Below, one piece after another: positions 1 through 9,970 of a DNA stretch of 64,000 nucleotides (positions are counted from its first letter, which is position 1; each line of letters opens with the position of its first letter). The position numbers and the translations under genes were made by a program. The DNA comes from Clostridium sp. (GTDB lineage: Bacteria > Bacillota > Clostridia > Clostridiales > Clostridiaceae), in NCBI RefSeq assembly GCF_017888565.1, contig NZ_JAGHFX010000056.1:27870-91869 (forward strand), written 5' to 3'. The notes beneath the pieces were generated by a model, which saw nothing but the letters and a program-made list of their open reading frames with translations, did no database searches and was not told the DNA's origin.

Positions 1-2
1 GC

Positions 3-587
3 TTCTGTGTAAGTATGGAAACAAATAAAACTGATGAATATAATGCATATGTTAAACAATCTGGTGAAGAAGTATATTTAGATATAAAAGATGATGAATT
101 AGAAGGTGTATTTACCAATCTTACTAATGAATCATTAGATGTAACTCCAGATTTTGTTGAAAGTAATGATATTAAAGTTAATATACCAAACAATTTAGAA
201 TTAAAAGTTATGAATTCTAAGGTATGGGATGAATATTCACAAAGATGTATAGCTTGTGGTAGATGTAACTTTGTCTGTCCAACATGTACATGCTTTACTA
301 TGCAAGATATATTCTACAAGGATAATGGAAAAGTAGGAGAAAGAAGGAGAGTTTGGGCTTCATGTCAAGTTGATGGCTATACAGATATGGCTGGAGGACA
401 TAGTTTTAGAAAAGAAAAAGGACAAAGAATGAGATTTAAAGTTCTTCATAAAGTTTATGATTACAAAAAGAGATGGGGATATCATATGTGTGTAGGTTGC
501 GGAAGATGTGATGATATATGTCCAGAATATATTTCATTCTCAAATTGTGTTAATAAATTAGAAAAAGCTATGGAAGAGGTGAAGTAA
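3..587 (+). CDS. asrA: anaerobic sulfite reductase subunit A (5' partial)
   Basis: This is the C-terminal part of AsrA, an iron-sulfur electron-transfer subunit of cytoplasmic NADH-dependent anaerobic sulfite reductase. The frame is open to the window edge, so the ATG at 15 is internal. Two ferredoxin-like cysteine clusters are visible: CIACGRCNFVCP followed by TCTC, and near the end CVGCGRCDDICP. The full family length is about 340 residues, so roughly 145 are missing upstream. asrB follows after one base, which indicates a single transcript and probably translational coupling. Family knowledge: AsrA and AsrB pass electrons to the siroheme subunit AsrC. Confidence 0.93.
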   Translation, partial: FCVSMETNKTDEYNAYVKQSGEEVYLDIKDDELEGVFTNLTNESLDVTPDFVESNDIKVNIPNNLELKVMNSKVWDEYSQRCIACGRCNFVCPTCTCFTMQDIFYKDNGKVGERRRVWASCQVDGYTDMAGGHSFRKEKGQRMRFKVLHKVYDYKKRWGYHMCVGCGRCDDICPEYISFSNCVNKLEKAMEEVK

Positions 588-588
588 T

Positions 589-1383
589 ATGAATACAAAC
601 GAATATATACCATTTATATCAGAAATATTAGAAGTTATTAAGCATACAGAAATAGAATATACTTTCAGAATGTCTTTTAAGGGAGATGTAAAACCAGGAC
701 AATTCTTTGAAGTATCCCTTCCAAAGTATGGGGAAGCTCCTATATCAGTAAGTGGAATAGGTAAAAATTATGTTGATTTAACTATAAGAAGAGTAGGTAA
801 AGTAACAGATGAAATATTCAATAATTATGTTGGAGACAAGTTGTTTTTAAGAGGTCCATACGGAAATGGATTTGATATTAGCAACTATAAAGGCAAAGAA
901 GTAGTTGTTGTTGCTGGAGGAACAGGATTATCACCAGTTAAGGGAATTGTAGATTACTTCTCAGAAAATAAAAATGATGCAAAAGGATTTACTCTTATTT
1001 CAGGCTTTAAATCTCCAGAAGATATTCTTTTCAAAGAAGATATAAAGGCTTGGGAAAAGAATATGAATCTTATAATAACAGTAGATGGAGCAAAAGAAGG
1101 TTACGAGGGAAAAGTTGGACTTGTAACAAAATATATTCCAGAGCTTGATATAAAAGATAAGGAAAATGTACAAGTAGTAGTTGTTGGACCACCTATGATG
1201 ATGAAGTTTACTGTATTAGAATTTTTAAAGCTTGGCATCAAGGAAGAAAATATATGGATTTCTCAAGAAAGAAAGATGTGTTGTGGAATTGGAAAATGTG
1301 GACACTGTAGAATAGATGATACATATATTTGTTTAGATGGGCCTGTATTTAATTATTCAAAAGGAAAAGAATTAATAGATTAG
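589..1383 (+). CDS. asrB: anaerobic sulfite reductase subunit B
   Basis: A 264-residue protein of the ferredoxin-NADP reductase fold. It has an N-terminal FAD-binding barrel with RGPYGNGF, a nucleotide-binding stretch VVVAGGTGLSPVKG around residue 105, and a C-terminal 2Fe-2S-type cysteine group (MCCGIGKCGHC, then a later C) like that of dihydroorotate dehydrogenase electron-transfer subunits. It should oxidise NAD(P)H and pass electrons through AsrA to AsrC. It starts one base after asrA and ends 11 bases before asrC. Length and order match the clostridial asrABC operon. Confidence 0.95.
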   Translation: MNTNEYIPFISEILEVIKHTEIEYTFRMSFKGDVKPGQFFEVSLPKYGEAPISVSGIGKNYVDLTIRRVGKVTDEIFNNYVGDKLFLRGPYGNGFDISNYKGKEVVVVAGGTGLSPVKGIVDYFSENKNDAKGFTLISGFKSPEDILFKEDIKAWEKNMNLIITVDGAKEGYEGKVGLVTKYIPELDIKDKENVQVVVVGPPMMMKFTVLEFLKLGIKEENIWISQERKMCCGIGKCGHCRIDDTYICLDGPVFNYSKGKELID

Positions 1384-1394
1384 GAGGAGACACT

Positions 1395-2357
1395 ATGGAT
1401 ATCAATACTAAAAAGCTGAAAAAAAATGCCTTTAGAGTTACAAAAAGAAGAGGAATAACAGCTTCAAGAATAAGAGTTCCAGGTGGATTCTTGAAAGCTG
1501 AGTATTTAGGATTAATTCAAGAAATTGCAGATAAATATGGTGATGGAACAGTTCATTTAACAACAAGACAAGGATTTGAAATTCCAGGGATAGATATGAA
1601 TGATATAGAAGAGGTTAATATTCTTCTTCAACCTATAATAGAAGGATTAGAAATAAATCAAGAAGTCCCAGGAAAGGGATATACAGCAGCAGGAACAAGA
1701 AATGTATCAGCATGTATAGGAAATAAAGTATGTCCATATGCTAATTACAATACTACAAACTTTGCAAAGAAGATAGAAAAAGCTATATTTCCTAATGATT
1801 TACATTTTAAAATAGCATTAACAGGATGTCCAAATGATTGTATCAAGGCTAGAATGCACGACTTTGGAATAATAGGAATGACAGAGCCACAGTTTGATAG
1901 AGATAAATGTATATCATGTGGTGCATGTGTTAGAGCCTGTAAGAAAAAATCAACAGCTGCATTACATCCAGAAAACTATAGACCAGTAAGAGATCATAGT
2001 AAGTGTATAGGTTGTGGAGAATGTGTTATAAACTGTCCAACAGGAGCATGGACAAGAAGTAAAGAAAAATATTATAGATTAGCTATAATGGGTAGAACAG
2101 GAAAGAAAAATCCAAGATTAGCTGAAGATTTTATAATATGGGTGGATGAAGAAAGTATTATAAAAATAATATTAAATACTTATAAGTATGTTGAACAATA
2201 CATTGCTAAAGATGCTCCAGGTGGAAAAGAGCATATTGGATATATTGTTGATAGAACAGGCTTTATGGAATTTAAGAAATGGGCACTCGAAGGAGTAGAA
2301 CTTTCAGATAAAGCTATACTAAAAGACAATATTTATTGGAGTGGAATAAAATATTAA
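1395..2357 (+). CDS. asrC: anaerobic sulfite reductase subunit C
   Basis: Catalytic siroheme/4Fe-4S subunit (320 residues) that reduces sulfite to sulfide by six electrons. The siroheme-cluster ligands are the CIGNKVC and GCPNDC cysteine pairs. Between and after them are two extra ferredoxin clusters, CISCGACVRAC and CIGCGECVINC, as expected for the dissimilatory-type AsrC. A strong AGGAGG sits just before the ATG. It is the last gene of asrABC and is followed by a rho-independent terminator. The siroheme cofactor would come from the hem/cob operon immediately downstream. Confidence 0.95.
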   Translation: MDINTKKLKKNAFRVTKRRGITASRIRVPGGFLKAEYLGLIQEIADKYGDGTVHLTTRQGFEIPGIDMNDIEEVNILLQPIIEGLEINQEVPGKGYTAAGTRNVSACIGNKVCPYANYNTTNFAKKIEKAIFPNDLHFKIALTGCPNDCIKARMHDFGIIGMTEPQFDRDKCISCGACVRACKKKSTAALHPENYRPVRDHSKCIGCGECVINCPTGAWTRSKEKYYRLAIMGRTGKKNPRLAEDFIIWVDEESIIKIILNTYKYVEQYIAKDAPGGKEHIGYIVDRTGFMEFKKWALEGVELSDKAILKDNIYWSGIKY

Positions 2358-2442
2358 TATAGGTAAATACTTATAAATGAAATTAATATAATCTATTAGA
2401 CAAAGCATTAGATAAATATGTAAAATTAATATAATAAAAGAT

Positions 2443-2478
2443 TTAAGGCCGCTATTTTTTAGCGGTCTTAAATTTAAT
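2443..2478 (+). terminator. terminator after asrABC
   Basis: An inverted repeat TTTAAGGCCGCTA / TAGCGGTCTTAAA with a T-rich loop, one mismatch, lies about 90 bases after asrC. A/T tracts flank both sides, so it could work in either direction. It separates asrABC from the hem operon. Confidence 0.75.
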
Positions 2479-2580
2479 TTAAATATTAAGTATATGGAAT
2501 GTGCAAAAAAATTGTAATAAGAGTATAATAGGGTTATTATAAAAATAAACGAAGTAATAAGATGATTTAGGAGCAAAATT

Positions 2581-3786
2581 ATGATTCAGCTTTTAGGGAT
2601 TAAAAAGAATACTGAAGTAGAAATAAGAGAAAAATTAGCTTTATCTCAAAAAAAAAGAGAAGCATATTCAAAAGAGTTGTTACAATATTTTGATGAAGTT
2701 GTTATTCTTAGTACTTGTAATAGAACAGAAGTTTATTTTAATGCTTCTTTAAAAGGCGAAGAAGGATTAAAAAAGATTTTTGAAGTGCTAAATTGGGATA
2801 TTAATTTAAGAGAATACTGTTTTTATTTAAATGAAAAAGAAACTGTAAGACACTTGATGGAAGTTGTTTGTGGATTTCATTCAAAGATATTAGGGGAAGA
2901 TCAAATACTTGGACAAATCAAAGATGCATATCATTTAGCAGATGAATTAGGAGCAGTTAAACATGAATTACAAAGATTATTTCAAGAAGCAATAACTTGT
3001 GGGAAGAAGTTTAGAACAGAAGGAAAATTATATGAAATTCCAGTTTCTTCAGCATCAATTGCAATTAGTGAAGCAATAAAAAATGATTCAAAGAGAATTA
3101 TGGTTATAGGATATGGAGAAGTAGGAAAACTAGTCGTTAAATATGCTCTTTCTAATGATATAAAGGAATTAAATATTGTGGTTAGAAAAGTTGAAAATGT
3201 AAAAGATATTGATGATAAAAGAATTAGAGTAATGAATTATGAAGAGGGACGAAACATAATAAACGATATGGACTGTGTAGTTTCTTGTACGTCTGCTCCA
3301 CACTTAATCATAGAAAAAAAGCATATAAAAGAAAATGGAAATAAAATTATAATATTTGATTTAGCATTGCCAAGAGATGTTGATGAAAAAGTTAAGGAAT
3401 ACACAAGGGTAAATCTTTATGATATTGATGATATAAGTTCAATTGATGATGATAACAAAAAGCTCAGAAAAGAAAGAATGCTAAAGTTTAAGGATATTAT
3501 AAATGCATATATAGAAGAATACTTTAATTGGAAGGATATAAGAAATATAGCGCCTGTTATACAAGATATGAAAAAAAATAGTTCTAAAGTTATAAAAGAG
3601 AGGCAAACTACATTAAAGAATAAATGCAATGATAAAAAAGATATAGAAATTGCGAAAAAACTTATAAAGAGCACATCAGATTATTATGTTAATAGGGCGA
3701 TAGAAGTTTTAAAGGAAGAACAATTAAAGGGGCAAGGAGAAGAATGTATAAAGATACTAGAAAAGATATTCCTGAAGAATGTTTAG
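2581..3786 (+). CDS. hemA: glutamyl-tRNA reductase
   Basis: First enzyme of the C5 tetrapyrrole pathway; it reduces glutamyl-tRNA to glutamate-1-semialdehyde with NADPH. The catalytic cysteine lies in STCNRTEVY near residue 47. The conserved GFHSKILGEDQILGQ stretch follows, then a Rossmann motif VIGYGEVGKLV near residue 178. The 401-residue length is normal. An AGGAG lies 7 bases before the ATG. The gene opens a seven-gene operon, and its 3' end overlaps the next gene by 43 bases. Confidence 0.95.
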   Translation: MIQLLGIKKNTEVEIREKLALSQKKREAYSKELLQYFDEVVILSTCNRTEVYFNASLKGEEGLKKIFEVLNWDINLREYCFYLNEKETVRHLMEVVCGFHSKILGEDQILGQIKDAYHLADELGAVKHELQRLFQEAITCGKKFRTEGKLYEIPVSSASIAISEAIKNDSKRIMVIGYGEVGKLVVKYALSNDIKELNIVVRKVENVKDIDDKRIRVMNYEEGRNIINDMDCVVSCTSAPHLIIEKKHIKENGNKIIIFDLALPRDVDEKVKEYTRVNLYDIDDISSIDDDNKKLRKERMLKFKDIINAYIEEYFNWKDIRNIAPVIQDMKKNSSKVIKERQTTLKNKCNDKKDIEIAKKLIKSTSDYYVNRAIEVLKEEQLKGQGEECIKILEKIFLKNV

Positions 3787-4412
3787 AGTACACTTATCTT
3801 TCTGTAATGTCTAGAAAATTTAGAGTTGGTATAGTTGGCGGAGGAAAGGTTGGTTATATAAAAGGAAAAAACTTTTTATATAAAGGCTGCATAGTTGATG
3901 TTTTATCTTTAAATTTTATTGATGAATTTTCAAATTTAAAAGATATTAATTTAATTAAAGGTGAATATAATAAAGATTTTATTAAAGATAAGCACTTAAT
4001 AATAATAGCAACAGATGACTATAATAAAAATTTAGAAATAAAAAAAGATTGTGATGCTGAATATAAAATATACATATTTGCTTCTGAATATTCAAATGGA
4101 ATTGCAGTAGCACCAGTACAAAGAGAGCTAAAAAATATAAATTTTTCAGTAAATACCAAGAATGGAAATCCAAAAGGTTCATTAATGATAGCAGAGAAAG
4201 TATTGGATTTATTAAAAGATTATGATGATTTTATTGGTTATTCATCTTTTATTAGGAAGCAGGCAAAATCTTTAAAAGAAAATAAAGAGGATATAATTAA
4301 ATTTGTATGTAGTGAAGATTTTAAATACATATATGAAAAGGGAAAAGATAAATTAGTAATAGATATGTTTTTTGGAAAAGAAGTATCAAATAAAATATAT
4401 AAAAATTTATAG
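3744..4412 (+). CDS. precorrin-2 dehydrogenase (siroheme synthase N-domain)
   Basis: NAD-binding protein that oxidises precorrin-2 to sirohydrochlorin. A glycine-rich Rossmann motif [15 protein letters not shown] begins near residue 27; a [14 protein letters not shown] stretch near 140 matches the CysG/Met8 middle domain. The chosen ATG lies inside hemA behind GGAGAAGA, giving a 43-base overlap; an ATG at 3807 would give a shorter N-terminus but has no clear ribosome site. Its place between hemA and hemC is typical of clostridial siroheme/cobalamin operons. The 222-residue length suits a dehydrogenase without the methylase part, which is encoded separately in the cobA-hemD fusion. Confidence 0.85.
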   Translation: MYKDTRKDIPEECLEYTYLSVMSRKFRVGIVGGGKVGYIKGKNFLYKGCIVDVLSLNFIDEFSNLKDINLIKGEYNKDFIKDKHLIIIATDDYNKNLEIKKDCDAEYKIYIFASEYSNGIAVAPVQRELKNINFSVNTKNGNPKGSLMIAEKVLDLLKDYDDFIGYSSFIRKQAKSLKENKEDIIKFVCSEDFKYIYEKGKDKLVIDMFFGKEVSNKIYKNL

Positions 4413-4422
4413 GAGATATTTT

Positions 4423-5295
4423 ATGGAATTAATTATTGCGACTAGAAAAAGTAAGTTAGCACAAGTGCAAGCTGATAAAGTAATTAAGCTTATTAAAGAA
4501 AAAAATAATATAAATTCTAAAAAATTATTAGTGGTTACAGAAGGTGATAGAAGACTTGATGTAACATTAGATAAAATAGGTGGAAAGGGCTTGTTTGTTA
4601 AAGAAATAGAATATGCACTTTGGAATAAAGAAGCACATGCAGCAGTACATAGTATGAAAGATGTGCCTTTTGAATTACCAGAAGATTTCGAGTTAGTGGC
4701 TATACCTGAAAGAGATGATATTAGAGATGTATTTGTATCAAGTAATGGCATTCATTTTCAGGATTTAAAAGAAGGTGCTATTATTGGAACAAGTAGCATA
4801 AGAAGGGCTGCAATGTTAAAAGATTTAAGAAGTGATTTAAATATTGTCCCAATAAGAGGAAATATCCAAACAAGATTAGAAAAGATGAAAAAAGAAAATA
4901 TGGATGGGATAATTTTAGCAGCAGCAGGAATAAAAAGATTGGGAATGGAAGATATAATAACAGATTATTTTGATCCTAAAGAATTTTTACCAGCAATAGG
5001 GCAAGGTGCTTTAGGTATAGAAGCATTAAAAAATGGTGAATACAACAATTATTTAAGGAAGTTAGATAATAAGGAAGTTAGAATAGCAGTAGAAGCTGAA
5101 AGAAGTTTTATGAAAAAGTTAAATGGAGGATGCCATAGTGTAATAGGTGTTTACTCTGAGATAAAAAATGATGATTTATATATGATAGGTACTTTTGATG
5201 TAGGTGGAAAAATAGTTAAAAAAGATATTCTAGGCAGTAAGAGTGAAAACATAGAGCTAGGATTTAAATTAGCACAAAAGATTTTGGAAGGATAG
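4423..5295 (+). CDS. hemC: hydroxymethylbilane synthase (porphobilinogen deaminase)
   Basis: Polymerises four porphobilinogen units into hydroxymethylbilane. Visible hallmarks are the N-terminal [13 protein letters not shown], the HSMKDVP segment, [10 protein letters not shown] with RGNIQTRL, and the dipyrromethane-cofactor cysteine in [10 protein letters not shown] near residue 240. An AGGAG before the ATG at 4423 decides the start; the open frame extends 17 codons upstream without one. It sits 10 bases after the dehydrogenase and 5 before cobA-hemD. Confidence 0.95.
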   Translation: MELIIATRKSKLAQVQADKVIKLIKEKNNINSKKLLVVTEGDRRLDVTLDKIGGKGLFVKEIEYALWNKEAHAAVHSMKDVPFELPEDFELVAIPERDDIRDVFVSSNGIHFQDLKEGAIIGTSSIRRAAMLKDLRSDLNIVPIRGNIQTRLEKMKKENMDGIILAAAGIKRLGMEDIITDYFDPKEFLPAIGQGALGIEALKNGEYNNYLRKLDNKEVRIAVEAERSFMKKLNGGCHSVIGVYSEIKNDDLYMIGTFDVGGKIVKKDILGSKSENIELGFKLAQKILEG

Positions 5296-5300
5296 TAAAA

Positions 5301-6788
5301 ATGAGTAAGGTTTATATAATTGGTACTGGACCAGGAGATGAAGAATTATTGACATTAAAGGCAGTAGAAGTTTTGAAAGAGTGTACTGCTGTTTTATATG
5401 ATAGATTAGTTTCAAACAATATACTTAATTATTTAAAAGAAGATTGTGAAATTTATTATTGTGGCAAAGAGCCTGGATGTCATTATAAAACGCAAGATGA
5501 AATAAATGAAACATTAGTAAAACTTGCTAAAGAAGGTCATACTGTAGGAAGAATAAAAGGGGGAGACCCTTATGTTTTTGGAAGAGGTGGGGAAGAGGTG
5601 CTTTCTTTAGTTGAAGAAGATATAGGATTTGAAGTGGTTCCAGGAGTGACATCACCAATATCAGTATTGAATTATGCAGGTATTCCTATAACACAAAGAG
5701 AAATGGCACAAAGCTTTCATATAATTACAGGGATGACTGCAGGTACACTAAATATAAATTGGGAAGCAATATCTAAAGAAAAAGGTACTTTAGTTTTTAT
5801 GATGGGATTAAATAATTTAGGTGGAATAGTACAAAAACTAATAACAAATGGCAAAGATGTTAATACTAAAGTAGCTGTAATTATGAGGGGAACTTCTTCA
5901 AAGCAAAAAAAGGTAGTTGGAACATTAGAAGATATTGAGAAAAAGGTTATCGAAGCTAAACTGAAGTCACCTTGTATAATTGTTATGGGAGATGTTGTTG
6001 AACTTAATAATAAGCTAAATTGGTATGAGAAGAAACCACTTTTTGGGCTTAATATATGTGTAACAAGGTCAAGAGAACAGTCTTCTAACTTAAAAAAGAA
6101 GCTTAGAAATTTAGGAGCAGAAGTGACAGAGATAAATTCTATAAAAATACAAGAAACTAAAGAAAACTTAAATTCTGTTAAAGATAAATTAGATAATTAT
6201 GATCATATAATATTAACTTCAGTAAATGGTGTTAATATGTTTTTTGACTATGTTATAGAAAATAAAATAGATATAAGAAATCTTAAAGCTAAGTTTTCAG
6301 TAGTTGGTAAAGCAACTAAAAAGGCTTTAGAAACAAGAGGAATTCAGGCTTTTATAATGGGAAGAGAATTTGTTGGAGAAGGCTTATTTAAGGCTTTAGA
6401 GCTACATTTAGTTAAGGGGGAGCATGTATTAATACCGTGTTCTTCTAGCAGTAGAGAATATTTAAAGGAAGAAGTTGAAAAACTAGGTTTATATGTTGAT
6501 AGAGTACATACATATGATACAGTTTGTGGTGATATAAGAAATAAAAGAGTATTTGATGAAGTTGATTTTATATTATACACTAGTCCTAGTACAGTAAATA
6601 ATATGATAAGTATGTTTAGTGTAGAAGAAATTAAGAGTAAGTTTAATATTGCTATAGGACCTCAAACTTATAAAACTTTAAAATCTAATTCCATAGAAGG
6701 ACACATGTGCAAAAAGCATTCTGAAGATGGTTTTTTAGATGAAATAATAGAAATCTATAGTGAATATAAAGAGAGAAAAGGTGAATAG
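5301..6788 (+). CDS. cobA: uroporphyrinogen-III methyltransferase / uroporphyrinogen-III synthase fusion
   Basis: Bifunctional 495-residue protein. Residues 1-245 are the SAM-dependent methylase that makes precorrin-2, with GTGPGDEELLTLKA at the start, GGDPYVFGRGGEE near 85 and the VPGVTSP motif near 113. Residues 250-495 are a HemD domain that closes hydroxymethylbilane to uroporphyrinogen III. The fusion joins the steps on either side of the branch to siroheme and cobalamin. No hemE-type decarboxylase is present in this operon, so flux is aimed at siroheme or corrinoid rather than heme. hemB starts one base after its stop. Confidence 0.93.
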   Translation: MSKVYIIGTGPGDEELLTLKAVEVLKECTAVLYDRLVSNNILNYLKEDCEIYYCGKEPGCHYKTQDEINETLVKLAKEGHTVGRIKGGDPYVFGRGGEEVLSLVEEDIGFEVVPGVTSPISVLNYAGIPITQREMAQSFHIITGMTAGTLNINWEAISKEKGTLVFMMGLNNLGGIVQKLITNGKDVNTKVAVIMRGTSSKQKKVVGTLEDIEKKVIEAKLKSPCIIVMGDVVELNNKLNWYEKKPLFGLNICVTRSREQSSNLKKKLRNLGAEVTEINSIKIQETKENLNSVKDKLDNYDHIILTSVNGVNMFFDYVIENKIDIRNLKAKFSVVGKATKKALETRGIQAFIMGREFVGEGLFKALELHLVKGEHVLIPCSSSSREYLKEEVEKLGLYVDRVHTYDTVCGDIRNKRVFDEVDFILYTSPSTVNNMISMFSVEEIKSKFNIAIGPQTYKTLKSNSIEGHMCKKHSEDGFLDEIIEIYSEYKERKGE

Positions 6789-6789
6789 G

Positions 6790-7758
6790 ATGATTAAAAG
6801 GGGAAGAAGATTAAGAGCCAATACAGCAATAAGGGATTTAGTAAGAGAAAATGCATTAAGTACAAATGATTTAATTTTCCCTATTTTTGTTGTTGAAGGA
6901 GAAAACAAAAAAGAAGAAATTTCATCAATGAAAGGTAACTATCATTGGTCAATAGATAGATTGCATGAAATAATATATGAAGTTGAAAGTCTTAACATAA
7001 GAGGTGTAATTATATTTGGACTTCCAAATGAAAAAGATGAATGTGGATCAGAAAGCTTTAATGACAATGGAATAGTACAACAAGCTGTAAGAAAAGTAAG
7101 AGAACTTTCAAAAAACTTATATGTGATTACAGATGTATGTATGTGTCAATATACTAGTCATGGACATTGTGGGATATTAAATGGAAGTGAAGTAGATAAT
7201 GATAAAACATTAGAAGTTCTAGGTAAGATAGCTTTATCTCATGCAAAGGCTGGAGCACATATGGTGGCACCATCAGATATGATGGATGGAAGAATTGCTT
7301 TTATGAGAAATGCATTAGATGAGAATGGATATGAAAATGTAGCAATAATGAGTTATGCTGCTAAATATTCATCATTTTTCTATGGACCATTTAGAGAAGC
7401 AGCTCATTCTGCACCACAGTTTGGAGATAGAAAAACTTACCAAATGGACCCTGCAAATTCAGATGAAGCAATAAGAGAAATAGAGTGGGATATAAACGAA
7501 GGTGCAGATATAGTTATAGTTAAGCCAGCTATGTCATACTTAGATATAATAAGAAGAGCAAAGGATAAAATAAATGTACCAATTTGTGCTTATAATGTTA
7601 GTGGAGAATTTGCAATGGTAAAATCTGCAGCTGAAGCAGGACTAATCAATGAAAAAGGAGTAGTTTTAGAAATGCTTCTTTCAATGAAAAGAGCAGGCTC
7701 AGATATGATAATAACTTATTATGCACTAGAAGCAGCAAAATGGTTAAAGGAGGATTAA
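6790..7758 (+). CDS. hemB: delta-aminolevulinic acid dehydratase (porphobilinogen synthase)
   Basis: Condenses two 5-aminolevulinate molecules to porphobilinogen. The zinc-binding cysteines are in [16 protein letters not shown] near residue 117, the first active-site lysine region follows APSDMMDGR, and the Schiff-base lysine is in [11 protein letters not shown] near residue 247. The start at 6790 is chosen because AAAAGGTG lies 7 bases before it. The length of 322 residues is normal. It lies one base after cobA-hemD and four before hemL. Confidence 0.95.
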   Translation: MIKRGRRLRANTAIRDLVRENALSTNDLIFPIFVVEGENKKEEISSMKGNYHWSIDRLHEIIYEVESLNIRGVIIFGLPNEKDECGSESFNDNGIVQQAVRKVRELSKNLYVITDVCMCQYTSHGHCGILNGSEVDNDKTLEVLGKIALSHAKAGAHMVAPSDMMDGRIAFMRNALDENGYENVAIMSYAAKYSSFFYGPFREAAHSAPQFGDRKTYQMDPANSDEAIREIEWDINEGADIVIVKPAMSYLDIIRRAKDKINVPICAYNVSGEFAMVKSAAEAGLINEKGVVLEMLLSMKRAGSDMIITYYALEAAKWLKED

Positions 7759-7762
7759 TTTT

Positions 7763-9043
7763 ATGAGAAATCAAGTTATTTTTCATGAGTCAAAAAAATA
7801 TATGCCAGGTGGAGTTAATTCTCCAGTTCGATCATATAGAAATACTGGAATGGAGCCTCCAATTATAAAAAGTGGAAAAGGTGCCATAATAGTAGATGAA
7901 GAAGGTAAGGAATATATAGATTTTGTTCTTGCATGGGGACCTATGATATTAGGACATTCTGATAAAGATGTGGTAAAAGCTATAAAAGAAACTTCAGAAA
8001 GTGCAATAGCATTTGGAGCTCCAACTGAATTAGAACTAATAATGTCTAAATTCTTATGCAAAAACTTAAAAAACATTGATATGATAAGAATGGTTAATTC
8101 AGGTACTGAAGCTACTATGAGTGCAGTAAAATTAGCAAGAGGATATACTAAAAAGAATAAGATAATAAAGTTTGCTGGATGTTATCATGGACATTTTGAT
8201 GGATTTTTAATTGAGGCGGGCTCAGGAGTATTAACAAATGGAATTCCAGGGTCACTAGGAGTACCTAATGATAGTATAAGAAATACGCTTATAGCCGTAT
8301 ATAATGATAAAGAAAGTATAAAATCTTTATTTGATAAATATGGAGATGATATTGCAGGGGTTATTATAGAACCAGTAGCAGGAAATATGGGAGTAATAAA
8401 AGCAGAAGAAGATTTTATGAATCTTCTAAGAGAACTTTGTGATAAATATGGAGCACTATTGATATTTGATGAAGTTATGAGTGGGTTTAGAGTATCTTTT
8501 GAGGGAGCTCAAAAACTATTTACTGCAAAACCTGATTTAGTAACATATGCAAAAATAATGGGAGGGGGACTTCCTTGTGGAGCATATGGAGGAAAAAAAG
8601 AAATAATGGAATGCTTATCTCCAATTGGTGAAGTGTATCAAGCTGGAACTATGTCTGGGAATCCTATAGTAATGGCAGCAGGAATTGCAACTTTAAATAA
8701 ATTAAAAAGACATAAGGAAGAATATTATGAAAAGATAAATCATCTAGGATCAATGCTAGAAGAAGGTTTATTAGAAATAGCAAAAGAAAAAGGCATACCA
8801 ATGACAATTAATAGACATGGTGGAATGCTTACTATATTCTTTACAGATTTAAAAGAAGTTAAAAAATATGATGATGTAAAAACATGTAATGAAGATATGT
8901 TTAAAAAGTATTTCAAACATATGATATTAAATGGAATTAATATACCACCATCACAATACGAAGCTTTATTTTTAAGTGTTTCTCATACAGAAGAGCATAT
9001 AAATAAATTCTTAGATGTTTTTAGAGAGTTTAATATAGAATAG
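7763..9043 (+). CDS. hemL: glutamate-1-semialdehyde 2,1-aminomutase
   Basis: PLP enzyme that converts glutamate-1-semialdehyde to 5-aminolevulinate. Family motifs are [10 protein letters not shown] at the N-terminus, [16 protein letters not shown] near 112, the cofactor aspartate in [10 protein letters not shown] near 234, and the PLP lysine in [15 protein letters not shown] near 263. The length of 426 residues is usual. AAGGAGG precedes the ATG. Its product feeds HemB, encoded just upstream. Confidence 0.95.
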   Translation: MRNQVIFHESKKYMPGGVNSPVRSYRNTGMEPPIIKSGKGAIIVDEEGKEYIDFVLAWGPMILGHSDKDVVKAIKETSESAIAFGAPTELELIMSKFLCKNLKNIDMIRMVNSGTEATMSAVKLARGYTKKNKIIKFAGCYHGHFDGFLIEAGSGVLTNGIPGSLGVPNDSIRNTLIAVYNDKESIKSLFDKYGDDIAGVIIEPVAGNMGVIKAEEDFMNLLRELCDKYGALLIFDEVMSGFRVSFEGAQKLFTAKPDLVTYAKIMGGGLPCGAYGGKKEIMECLSPIGEVYQAGTMSGNPIVMAAGIATLNKLKRHKEEYYEKINHLGSMLEEGLLEIAKEKGIPMTINRHGGMLTIFFTDLKEVKKYDDVKTCNEDMFKKYFKHMILNGINIPPSQYEALFLSVSHTEEHINKFLDVFREFNIE

Positions 9044-9053
9044 AGAGGTGCAT

Positions 9054-9821
9054 ATGTCAAAAGCAATTATTGTTGTTTCTTTTGGAACAGCTAACTTAGA
9101 AGGATTACAAGAGTTTGAAGACTTTGAAGCAGAGATAAGAGAAAGCGTAAATGGAAAATATCATGTTTGTAAGGCTTTTACTTCAAGTGTATTATCCAAT
9201 ATATTACTTAATAAATATGGTAAGATAGTTCCAAGATTAGAAGAAGTACTATTTAACCTAAGTAATGACAGATATAAAGAGGTATATATTCAACCTCTAC
9301 ACGTGATTGAAGGCAGTGAATACTCAAATATAGAAAAAACAATTAAAGAATATGATTATTCTTTTTCTAAAATTACTTTAGGAAATGTTCTTATGAGCAA
9401 TAAAGATGGAAAATTAAAAGAATCATGTAATTTAATATTTAATACAATGGAAGATAATTTATTGAAGACGGATAATATAGTGTTAGTTGGACATGGTTCT
9501 AAAACAATAAATACGGATGCATATAACACATTAAAAGATGTTTTCATAGAACATGGATATAGAAATGTATATATAGGAACCTTAGAAGGTGAAATAAAAA
9601 AAGAAGATATTATTTGCCAATTATTAAAAGATAATATAAAAAACATAACATTAGCTCCAATACTTATGTTACCTGGAAACCATATAAAAAAGGACATTTT
9701 TGGAGAAAGTAATTCATGGAAAGCCTCAATAAAAGAGCACAATATAAATGTTACTAGTAGTAAGAAAGCATTATTAGAATACAAAGAAATAAGGAAATAT
9801 TATATAGATAACATGAAATAA
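9054..9821 (+). CDS. cbiK: sirohydrochlorin cobaltochelatase (CbiK family)
   Basis: A class II chelatase that inserts Co2+ (or Fe2+) into sirohydrochlorin. The N-terminus VVSFGTAN is typical, and the two metal-handling histidines are expected in VLVGHGSK (near residue 144) and PGNHIKKDI (near 205). The start at 9054 follows GAGAGG; the frame reaches GTG at 9048. It is the last gene of the hem operon and is followed by a perfect hairpin. Whether the product is siroheme or a cobalamin precursor cannot be decided here. No cobalamin ring-modifying genes lie in the window, and asrABC is adjacent, so iron insertion is possible. Confidence 0.85.
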   Translation: MSKAIIVVSFGTANLEGLQEFEDFEAEIRESVNGKYHVCKAFTSSVLSNILLNKYGKIVPRLEEVLFNLSNDRYKEVYIQPLHVIEGSEYSNIEKTIKEYDYSFSKITLGNVLMSNKDGKLKESCNLIFNTMEDNLLKTDNIVLVGHGSKTINTDAYNTLKDVFIEHGYRNVYIGTLEGEIKKEDIICQLLKDNIKNITLAPILMLPGNHIKKDIFGESNSWKASIKEHNINVTSSKKALLEYKEIRKYYIDNMK

Positions 9822-9854
9822 AAAGGAAATTAAATAAAACTAAATATAAATAAT

Positions 9855-9890
9855 GAAGAACAAAGTTTTCGTTGCAAAACTTTGTTCTTC
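9855..9890 (+). terminator. hairpin after the hem operon
   Basis: A perfect 15-base inverted repeat GAAGAACAAAGTTTT / AAAACTTTGTTCTTC around a 6-base loop lies 33 bases after cbiK. It is the likely end of the hem transcript, although no long T-run follows. Confidence 0.75.
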
Positions 9891-9970
9891 ATTGTAAAAT
9901 ATGCTAGTGAAAAAAGGCAATGTATTATCTTAATACTTGTTAAAAAAATAACTATATTATGGGGTGTATC

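Noticed and set aside
9356..9784. 142-codon minus-strand frame inside cbiK
   Set aside because: Antisense shadow; cbiK on the other strand is complete and in operon context.
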